A DNA stretch of 64,000 nt from Sphaerolaimus hirsutus. Taxonomy: Eukaryota > Nematoda > Chromadorea > Monhysterida > Sphaerolaimidae. Of the stretch, positions 32,413 through 43,800 are shown piece by piece (position 1 is the first letter of the stretch; each line of letters opens with the position of its first letter). The notes beneath the pieces are model-generated. The model made no database searches and was not told the DNA's origin. It saw nothing but the letters and a program-made list of their open reading frames with translations. The stretch spans positions 6,637,504 through 6,701,503 of the forward strand of contig OZ038460.1 in the NCBI GenBank assembly GCA_964036195.1, given 5' to 3'. The translations under genes were made by a program, and so were the position numbers.

Positions 32413-35400
32413 GTGGGTTCGCTCGTGTTTGTGCAGGACGTGTACAGGGGGTGGGGGGGTTGGATGGAGAATTTGGGGATGTTACCCCACACCCCCTTAC
32501 TGGACCCCTGCACGAAGTTGTAGTGTTTTGTAGGGTTCAAACGGGATCCCGATCCCGATCCCGGATCCCGTGAAATTCCGGGATTTCGCAGTCCCGATCC
32601 CGATCCCGAGGAACTCCAAAGTCCGGGATCCCGATCCCGGAAAAATTAGTGGAAATTATCAAAAGTGAAAAAACGACGTTTTTGCATGCAAAAATGTGGA
32701 CGTAAACCCCCAGCGTTCATTGTATGCCACGTTTCTGGCATCCAACAGTGTTTTTAGACCTTTATGAACAACTGTGGATGCCAAAACATTGGCCAAAATG
32801 TCTATCCCAAGACCCCAATCCCGATCCCGAAAAAATGCCAATCCCGATCCCGATCCCGTGACCCCAATCCCGGCCAATCCCGATCCCGATCCCGAAATCT
32901 CAAAAAACCAATCCCGATCCCGAAAAGTCAATCCCGTTTGAACCCTACTGTTTTGTACAATTTCGGTACGGTATTTTGCAAAAATGCTGCTCGCAAGTGC
33001 GCATTTTCACATGCCATAAGAGGTGTTGGGGTTAAATTTTAATGGGAGGAGGACTCAGCCATTACTGATTAAATATGTTGGAACATCCATGGTTAGGATT
33101 GGGAGATGCGATGTTTATAGGTTGCGGCGTTTGATGCATTTTTGGTGAATGCCGTGAATTGTGTTTCGAAGCCGAAATACAATATAGCAATCCAAATTAT
33201 TTAGAAACTTCTATTTAAATAGCAACTATCTCTTCTATTTATGAAACCTCAAGTTTATGCCATTCCATCCAAATACACGAATAAAACCCCATTATTTCCC
33301 GGCACATACACTCTTCATTTTTGACCGCAGAATTCGGCCCCGAGCGCAAATCATCGTCGCTGTCGCCGTCGGCAGCGGCAGCAATGGCCGCCGCCGCGGC
33401 AGCCTATCGCGCCTCAGTTTCAGCTTCTAGTCCAGGCGACACAGAGGTCAAGTCTGTGATCTTGTCCACCAGTCAGAGTATGCACGGTGCCAATGAGCAG
33501 ATGGATAAACCTGGTGCGTGCTTCTGATTTGGCTTAGTGCCAATTTTGAGTAACTAGAGATGACCGTTGGTTTTTTTCAAATGTTTAAAAACGATGTAAA
33601 AAACCCTGCAGTCGAAACCATAAAATAAACTTTGAAAAAACGTTTTTTAAACCAGGTCATTGAAAAAAGCATTTTTTTCATCCATATTGGTAACTTTTGT
33701 CGTTGTAGATTTGCCGCCGCCGCTGGGCGCCCCGTTGAAGTTTGGCGACGCCGCCTCCGCCGAGGGTCAGATGCAGCGCGAACGGGCACATACTTTCAGT
33801 TATAACCCGGCTTTTATGCCCAGCCTGCAGCGGGTACCGGTGAGTTGGTAGAATTTTTATGGACACTTTGTAACAGGGCCAAGGTTTTTTTCAAAGGTTT
33901 TTTTGATGAAAAACGTTTTATTTAAACAAACCCCAGATAATCGAAACCGTTTTTTGTAAAACAGCCATTTTTTTGGTACTAAGCACTAGGTATTTTGCAA
34001 TTTTTTGCGCGCAAGCGCGCAATTTCACATGCACATTACTTTTTGTGGTTGTTTTCATTGGTTTTCAGCATTTTTAGTGTAAAAGCTTCCATTTCTTCAT
34101 GCTATTGTGCCATAATAAGCTGTGATATGTTAATGTAGTATATAGTATACAGCAGGGGTCTCCAAAAAGTTTGGCCCTCGCGGGGGCTGGATAGATGACA
34201 AATCGCTCCCCCCGAGGGATAGATAGCTGAAAAAATTTTCTGGGGGGCTCGCGGGGGCAAAATATATAGGCTTTTTCAGTGCATAGAAGGCCGAAAGGGG
34301 AACAAATCGCTAGTAATAGGTTAAAAGTAGTTTGGCTAAAAACAGGCATACAACCATGCATATAGCCGGAGAGCACGATTTTAAGGTGAAAAACTATAAA
34401 AAGGTGCGAAAATTAGTGATTTTGAGCGAAAATTGGGACAAAATTTCTCAAAAACCGCTCCAGATAGATAGATAGCTGAGCGATTGGGGGGGGGGGTCTT
34501 TGGGGGTAGTAGCCAAAAATTTTGCCTCGGGATAGATATATAGCTGAGCAGCCTCCAGGATAGATAGATAGATAGCTGGCGGATTTGGGGGGGGCAGCCC
34601 CCCCCAGCCCCCCCCCCCTAGGAGACCTCTGGTATGCAGTCAATGAGCCTCCATATACTTGTACAGTGTGGAAAATCACTTTTTATGAATTAGCCTTCTA
34701 TTTATTGTAACCTAATTTGAACACTATTCCAAGGCCAACTTCACTTGAAGTCACAAACGTTCAACAAAAGCCGATATATGTAATAAGTAGGGATCGAAAA
34801 AAACGCTTTTTTTTAACGGCCCGCTTTTTTAAAATAAGCGCTTTTTAAAAAAAACGCGCTTTTTTCGCTTTTTTTCAAAAATGTCGAGATGTTCCCTAAA
34901 AAGCTCCCAAATATGGTTCTGTATCAATATATATGCAGGTATATCAGGCAAGTGGCAGTACTTGTGATGATATATAGCCATAGAATGGCTGTGTAGTCAT
35001 GGGATAACATGATAAGTGGTGATTTCTGCTAAATACTACACTAACATATCACAACGTATTATTACATGATAGCATGCAGGAATAGAAGCAATGACACTAG
35101 AAATACCACAAAACCAATCAAAACAACCACCAATGTCAATTTGTGTGTGAAATTGCGCGCTTGCGCGCTAAAATTTTGCAAAATACCTAGTGCATAAGTA
35201 CTAAATTTTTTGCAAGCGCTTTTTTTTAAAAAAAGCGCTGGAACCCTAGCGCTTTTTTTTTAAAAAAGCGGCGTTTTTTTTAAAAAGCGGCGTTTAAAAA
35301 AAAGCGCTTGAAAAAAAGCGCTGGCCATCCCTAGTAATAAGTCGACATAAAATGGATATTTTTGACAGAAATCACTGCTTATAATGATATTCCATGGCTC

Positions 35401-37861
35401 CTCAGCCATTATATGGCTAAATATAACACCACAAAGTACTGTCACCTGTCTGATATACCTGTATATGTTGACTCAGAACCATATCTGGGACCTTTTGAAA
35501 AAAACGGTTTTATTTTAAAACAAAATCCTGTTTTTGAAAAAACGTTTTTTTTCACCCTGTCGTTGAAAAAAAAGCTTTTTTCGGCCATCCCTAAACAGGT
35601 TGTATGATTAGATAGCAAGCGAGCAAGCAAGTTAGATGGACTTGCTCGGTCCTTTTTTATATTTCGAATAGTTCATAAATTCTGAATATGTCGAACCTGG
35701 TCACCAAAAAATACCATCTAGAAACAGCTTTTTCCAACCCTAAAATCAACGTGGTCTCGCAGAACCCGGTCTCGGTGCACGTGACGTCCGTGCCGCAGCC
35801 GGCGCCCCTGTTCGACCCTGCATATTCCACTCTCGCCGCCGGCATACTGCGACGCCAGTCGCAGTCATTTTCAGTAAGTCGCACATTTTTGGACAGGTGC
35901 CAATTATTCCCTCGTCAACTGTCTTTTTCACATTCGCAGTTAAATCAGAATTCGGCGGGCCCCTACGACCCCCAAGGATTGGGCCGCTTCATTCCACAGC
36001 CCGCAGCCCACTGTCACATTTCTGAGGAAATCAGGGCGAAGGTTTGTGTGCTTCTCAGTTTTGCTGGCTTTTTGGGCGTGTTTGATTAAATTGTTGATGG
36101 AGTTCCTGATGAATGAATTTAAGGTTTATTGGAAGCGGGACGCGATAAAATTTTGATAGACTTTTTTGATGCTTACATAATAATCTTATTGTTATCATGA
36201 TTATGCATTGGTACGTGGTTGAAGTGAGCCTGTAGCAGTACGCACAGAAACTCGGCACGCACAGAAGCCCATTACGCACAGAAGTCAACTCGGTGCGCAC
36301 AGAAACTCGGCCCGCACATAGCTGATGCCATGTGCGTGCCGAGTTTCTGTGCCTGCAAAGTTTATGTGATTTTTCACATTCTCTTCTATTCTATTCCCTA
36401 TGTATAGCAGTAGTTGAGACCCGAAATTTTGCCAACCGTTACATCTGTTTTCTACATATTTGACTTTCGCGATTGCGAATGTAAAATATGTAGAAAACAG
36501 CTGTAACAGTTGATGAAATTTCAGGTGTCAACTACTTCAACACACATGAAAATCCTGAACTCAGATGGCTGACTTGTCCGACAGGGCCCAGTTGTGTGCG
36601 TAACGGGCGTCTGTGCGTGGCGGGTTTTGATTCTGTGCGTAACGGGCGCGTGTGCGTAACGGGTTTCTGTGCGTAATGAGCCTGGCCCGTTGAAGTGACC
36701 TTGACCTCTCACGCACCCTACACATTCATTCCAGCTGTCTGAATTGCGCGTGCCGTTGCAAAGCGGCGGGAGCAGCGGGCCGCCGGGCGGCAGTTCGCCC
36801 ATGCAGCAGCAGCAGCAGCAGTTGACAAACGCCAATGTGGCTGGCGTCAACGCGGCGCTAGCCGCCGCAGCCATAGCCCGAGGCCGCGCGCAGCATTGTT
36901 TGCCGCAGGTGCCCTGTTTTTTGACACTTCTTTTCAACTGCGTTTCTTTTGCTTTAGTCGCCAGGGGGCAGTAGTCACAGACAGGGCCGTATCCAGGGGG
37001 GGGGCGGGGGGGGGCTGCAGCCCCCCCCCCCTCCCGGGGCGAGACCAGAAAGTGACCGGAAAATGCGACTTTTTCAACTTCAGCGTAAAAAATTTTGCGC
37101 GCGAGCGCGCATTCTTCACCAGACATAAGGTATTACCATCAGATTTGCTCCATGTGACCGCAAATCATTATAAATACACTGAATGTTGTGCTTTTTGCTG
37201 TTTTGTATGCATATTTACATACATATACAGCGTTCCATGGCGCTGACGCCAACGCCAATGGCGCCATGGCGTGGCGCCTACTAATGGCGCCAGCGCCATG
37301 GCGTCATTCCGCCACTATGTACCTAAAATTTTAGGGGAGGGGGCTGAGCCCCCCCCCCTCGCCGGCCTCCGACTACAAGCAGCCCCCCCCCGCTCAAAAA
37401 TCCTTGATACGTCCTTGGTCACAGACACTGTATCAAATGTCAATCAAAACAAAAAAATATTTTATTACTCAACTTTGCATGACATTTGAATCTTTACAGG
37501 GGTCTGCTGGAATTGGCACCAGGCCGCTTTTTCACCTTCCGTCCAATTTATGACGTGTAACCAAGCCACGGCCGTTTAAGCGCGTACACACGTATTTCTC
37601 GCCGTGTCGCATTCTAACTATCGTGATCCGCAAGGCAAGTCACCATTATTTCCAGATGCCCAACGGCTACCCGGCCGATCTGCTGGCCAAGTCGGCCGGC
37701 TCGCTGCTGTCGTCGCACGTGCACGCGCTGGCGGCCAACGCGGCCGGCCCGCAGTCCACGGTGACATCATCTGGTGGCACCGGCGGCGTGAGGCTGGCCG
37801 CTACTGGCGCCAGGCCCGGCTCCGGCTGCCGCGGCGACCTGCCCCAGGCGCAGGCGCAGCT

Positions 37862-37897
<36 letters not shown>

Positions 37898-40800
37898 GAA
37901 AGCGCAGGCGCAGCAGCAACAGCAGCAGCAGCCGCAGTCGGTTGGCGCGGCTGCAGTGGCCGCCGCTACGGCCAGGGGACACCCGCCCAAGCCTGATATA
38001 GCCGAGTTTGTCACGCTCAGAGACCCCGCTGAACTGGAGGAACTGTTGAAGTGGGTTTAATGCAATTTGAGCGGATTTGTGTTGCACTTTACATCCGTGA
38101 ATCTTGAAAGTTAAGTTGAAAAAAGCTTGAAAACCAGTTGACATTTGGTGCCATTGTCACCTGTGTGTGCAGGGCCAATGGCCATTACTCGCGTTTCAAG
38201 CTAGAAACTATCCCGATGTTTTCAGAAGCCGATAAAATCCCATTCAACGCGCAGAAACGGGGAGGAGTCTGCGATCTCGGAGCTGAAACGCTTCATCCAG
38301 CAGTACCAACTGCGACAGACGACCGTGGGCGCCATGACGGGCGTGTCGCAGCCGTACGTGTCCAAGTTTCTCAACGGCAACTACAAAGAGTTGTCGCTGC
38401 GCTGCCGCACGCGCATTTTCATTTGGTACCTGAATTGTCGCCGCCAGCCGGACCTTATGGCGCGGATTGTGGCTGATCCGTACGCGCCGCCCCCTGGAAC
38501 GTCTGGTGGGTTACGATGTTTGTCGGTTTTCGTTGTCCCTTTGAATCATCGTGGTACTAGAGATGGGTTAATTCGCACAATTTTTCGGAAATTGTCACTG
38601 AAATTCAGGGTTCTGGGATGGGCACTGCTCTGGTGTGTAGGCCTGTAACGATGGCCCTACACACACTAGTTGACATCGACACCAAATTTCAACTGGTTCT
38701 GAGTAGGGTTCAAACGGGACCAGTTTTTCGGACCGGGACCGGGACCGGGACTAGAAATTTTCTAATGTCGGGACCGGGACCGGGACCGGGACTGGGGGGT
38801 CGGGACCGGGACCGGGACCGGGACTGGCTTTTTTCAATTGTCGGGACCGGGACCGGGACCGGGACTGGGGGGTCTGGACCGGGACTGGGATTTGCCGAAC
38901 CAGGTACCGGCACCGCGGTATTGTTTGAACCTTTTTGGTATGTAATATCCAGCCAATGTTGTTCCACACACCTCCACTGTGTGAAGGACCACTCTCAATG
39001 TATTAGCCTTTTCTTATAACATTATTCAAGCAGTATTCCATTGCCATCTTCACTTGAAGTTGTGAATATATGATGAAACGCAATGTACGCAGGATTTTTT
39101 TGGGAGGGGGGGCGGCGCCAGTTGTAGGTGCCAACGCCATGTAAGTATTGGCGCTGGCGTTGGCGCCAACGTGTACAATATAGGTATCTTTATATACCTA
39201 TATTTCGTACTAGAAACATGTTGGGGACCTTTCTAACGTTGTCACATTATGGAAAAATACATAGTAACTATTGGCTGGGTATTTGCGCGCTTGCGCGCAA
39301 AAATTTTTTAGATGTTCCTACAAAATCGCTTTAGAAAAGTGCCATTTCTGGCAAATTTTTTTGAAAAATCCGTTTTTTCCATCCCTTGTCGGGACCGCTA
39401 TAAAACTCCGGGACCGGGACCGGGACCGGGACTGGGTGGTCGGGACCGGGACCGGGACCGGGACTGGCTTTTTCTGAATGTCGGGACCGGGACCGGGACC
39501 GGGACTGGGGTGTCGGGACCGGGACCGGGACCGCCCCAGTCCCGACTTTTTGCCGAACCATGTACCGGGACCGCGGTCCCGTTTGAACCCTAGTTCTGAG
39601 CCAAATTCAAACCTTGCTGACTAGTCGACGGACTACGTTCAAATGCAAGCTTGGAATTGGGATCGGAACCAGTTGACATTTTGTGTCGATGTCAACTAGT
39701 GTGTGTGGGGCCTATATTGCTTTCGATGCTTTCAATTCTTGGAAAAGTGAGGCTTCAAACGTGATCGGAACAGTTTTCGCGATCGGGATTTTTTAGTTTC
39801 GGAGATCGGGATGATTTCGAGATCTGGATTTTTGACAAAGTTATGATACTAATTGTATTTCTCTAATGTGCCACGAAAACTTCTAAAACACGCTTGGATG
39901 CCAGTAAAGTTGCATAAAATGCACACTTGAGTTTCCGTTCATAATTAGGTATTTCTTTGTACAACAAATCCAAATTTTTACCACACTGGTGGCCGAAAAA
40001 TCTATATACAATCGTCGAAATACTATAAAATACCTATTTATCCTCAATCCGCCCCCGAGCGCCCCCCATCGACAATCCCACCCAGGCCGGTGTTCAAACA
40101 GCAGCGGCGACAAGCCTCAAGCCTCCACTAGCGGCGCGGCGGGCGGCAGCGCGGCTGAACTGCGCGCGCGCGCCCATTCCATGAGCGAGGGCGTTCTTTT
40201 GGCCAATTCGAAGCACATTCGGCCGGCCGCTTTGCGACTGTTGGAGCGGTACTTTGTGGAGAACGCCTACCCGGATATGCAGAGGCGGATCGAGATCGCC
40301 AATGAGTGCAATAGCTTGTTGTATGAGGAGAAGAGGAGTGAGTGGTTTTTATTTGGTTGTTTTTGTGGGTTTTTTTGTGGGTATTTTTGTTGTTCTAGGT
40401 GCTTCGGCCGCCGGCAGTTTTTTCATTCAATTTTTTTCAACCGGGACCAAATATCATTTTTGAAAAATTAAAGCAAACAATTTTGTATTGACCACTGGCA
40501 GGAATATGGAATTTTTTTAACGACCTCGTTTTTTGAAAAAATGCGGGGTTTTAAAAAGTGCAAATATTGATTATATTTTGCCTGTGAAGTTTTTTAAAGT
40601 AAGATATGGTTCGAGATGGCCGGAGATTTTTTAAACAGTTTTTAAAACGCGAAAATCGAAACCATTTGTTTAACGTCAGATAAAATGTTCAGTACTTATT
40701 CACTAGGTTCGCGCAGCTTTAAAATTGAGGTTTAACAAAAGTGCATTTTTCATTCATTCTCCATTGCAACTTCATTTTTCCTTCGTAATCTGCAGTACTA

Positions 40801-43800
40801 AGTTATGGCTTTCCTTCAGCCTCAAACTATCCCTCCCCCCTCCCTTCCTTCCCCCCAACGCCACCAACTCTCCTCAGTGGCCGGTCAATCCTCGGTGGTA
40901 GCGCGCGAACTGATGACGCACGCGGTCGTGGCCGCCTGGTTCAACACGCGCCGCCGCACCAGCAACATGCTCGCGTGCACCGGCGCTGCGTCCGATTACG
41001 GCGGCAGTAGTACTATAGCTTCTGGTGGGTTGGGCTTGGGGCACCGTGTGGGTGGTGAAGTGGTCTAGTTGGGTGAGAGTGAGACGTCAATTTCTAAAGT
41101 CGATAAGTCCAAAAGTTGACAATTGTGGTAAGCATGGAATTGGCATCCGCCGGGTGGTTTATCAGCCCATTTATTACCGTTTTCAAAAAAGTCGATTTCA
41201 CTCGCTTATTTCTTTAAAGTTTGTGGTCTTTCGATAAATTTGTAGAAACAAACATAAATTTCAAAACAATCTTAATCGCTTTTTGTCGAAAAAATAAGTC
41301 GATGGGTAATTTTGGACACTGATTTTCAAAGTCGATAAGTCCATAAATTGCCCACAAGTTAAATTTTCCTGAATGTTATTGCTCTTCTTCCCTGTGTTGA
41401 TATTTCTGATTTATCGACTGTAAGAAAGGTTTTGGGCAATTAAGAACGCCTCAAATGTCGAACAAATTCCGCGTTAACTTAGTGTCGAAGATTCAAATTA
41501 CCTGTTAAGTCGTAACTAAAATGTAAAAAAACACTGAACATTAGTCATTCGAACGGGAGGCACTTCACATGGTGGCTGATTGACGATCGGATATCTCGAC
41601 ATTTTTTCAATTTTCAACCCCAAAAACAACAACAAAAAAGTGAACACAATGACCATTGTCACAGGTGCAAGCTCTGCTTTGGGCTTGGCGCCACCGGGCC
41701 CCCTTCTAGCTACCGGTTTGAGCCACTCGCACACGGCCGTGAGCAGCACCCCCGGCAGCTCGACGCTCAGCGGCGCTCAGCTGCTCAACATGCTTGGCGC
41801 GCGATCGTGTAGGTTTCACATTTTTTTATTGGCTTTGTTTGATATGTGGGAAACGTTTGTAAGCGACCTGTATTTTAGTTGCTGTTTTGAAAAAAGTACC
41901 TGGTGGTGCACTTGGTTTGGGTCCCTTTTTGAGTAACCCCGTTGTTACGTCTTGTAGCCATTCGGTGAGAAATATGAGGGCCAGTTCCGCAAATTGAGCA
42001 GTGATAAGAAAAATGACAAATGCGAAGTGAAATGAGAAGTGAGAAGTGATTTGAGAAGGAAATTGGCATTATCGAATTGAAATTACTTATTATTTTTTTA
42101 CTTCGCTTTTGCCAAATTACTTGCCATTTTACTTCGCTTTTGCCAATCTTCTTCTCAATACACTTCTCATTTCACTTCGTATTTGCCATTTAAGTTCTCA
42201 ATTTGCGAAACAGGCACAAGTTCAAATACCCACAAGCGTCCGATCGAAATTATCGTCGCACCCCCACATTTACCCCCTTGCCCCATTTTACCCCTTGCCC
42301 CCATTTTACCCCCTTTTCCCCCATCAGTGGCTGCGGGCACCGGTGTGTCGCTCACTTCTCCAGCGCGCACGACTGACGCGCACTCGCCGGTGCTGACCAC
42401 CAGCTGCGGCAGCGTGTGCTCGACGGGCGCGTCGGCGAGCACGCCCACGGCGGCGGGCGTGCCGCTCGGCATCACCCTGGTGCCAGTCGCGCACATTGTG
42501 AAGAGCCCTGGTAGATGGAAAATGTCACGCAAAGTGTCAAAAGTCACGTGAAATACCTTGCAAAATGGCAACCGAGTTGCCATTTTGCAGGGCACTTTAC
42601 ATGATTTTCTCCACTTTGCGTGACATTTTCCATCTTCCAGGGCTCTTTACAGGGTGCGCGACTGCTCCCAGGGCATGATGGGCGTCCAGTGTCCCGTGTC
42701 CGCCGCGCAGACCGAGGCGGGGCAGCAGGGATTCGTCAATCAGATGTCGCCCTCTTCGAGTACCGATTCGTATGCTAATGGGCACGGCACGGCTGTTGTA
42801 CGTTCGAGGAGGGCTTACAGCGAATCGTTGCCTAGGTCGGTGGTGGTTGGAGGTTTGATTGTGTTTTGGGTTGGCCCGTGATTTGAGGACTTAATCGCGG
42901 CGTGTCCGTTTTCGGGAAATTTTGTGGAACAATCTGTATTTCATTCACAATGTGGGTTTCACAAAGAAGTTACAAGAAAATACATGTATTCAGGGGTCTC
43001 CTAGGGGGTGGCTGCCCCCCCCAAATCCGGCTGCTATTTATCTATCCCAGCTTTATCTTTTTCGCTATCTATTCCCCAAATCGGCCAGCTTTTTCAGAAA
43101 TTTTGCCCCTATTTTCGCTCAAAATCTCTCATTTTCGTACCGTTTTATACTTTTTCACCTTTAAATTCGCGGCTTTCGCCTATACACATGTTGATGTAAC
43201 TATTTTTAGCCATGTTTTGCCTGTTTTAGCTACTTTTAACCTGTTTTTAGCGATTTTTTCCCCTTTCTGCTTTCTATGCATTGAAAAAGCCTATATATTT
43301 TGCCCCGCGTGCCCCCCCCCCAAAACCCCCCAGCCCCCCAGAGAAATTTTCAGCTATCTATCCTCCGGACCGGAGGAGCGATTTGCTATTTATCCAGCTG
43401 CCGCGAGACACCAAAATCTTGGAGACTCCTGCATGCATTCTTTTTTTTAAGAAACGATGGGAAAAACCGTTTCTCATATACTCGGCCGACCGCTAAGTAT
43501 GCGCAGAATCTTACCGTAATTTAATGAATAAAATCGTGTGATAAATTTCGTAATTAATTATTCCATAGTGAAATCGAAATATCGTGATGAAAAGAACTGT
43601 ATAATTTTTGATTTATTTTTCAGATGGGTTATGGCAGGTTTTCATACCAAGTGTGATGTCCATCGAGTGTACCTAACGCAGTTTTATAGTTCACTCAAAA
43701 AAGTTTTGTTTTTCAAAAAAAATCGTTGATAACGATCTAAAATGGCAGGCGCGGCGTGGGCGACCGGCGCCATGTGGGCGGCATGCGCGGCATGGGCGCT

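Noticed and set aside
36521-37126. 201-codon minus-strand open frame
   Set aside because: It lies antisense across HMBOX1 exon 7 and two inserted elements; GC-rich exon sequence leaves the other strand open by chance.
37667-38144. Cys-rich and Leu-rich minus-strand frames
   Set aside because: Antisense of the CAG/polyQ tract of HMBOX1 exon 8.
38618-39593. Open frames rich in GTGTG or PVPVP repeats
   Set aside because: They are translations of the GGGACC array, open on both strands, inside an HMBOX1 intron.
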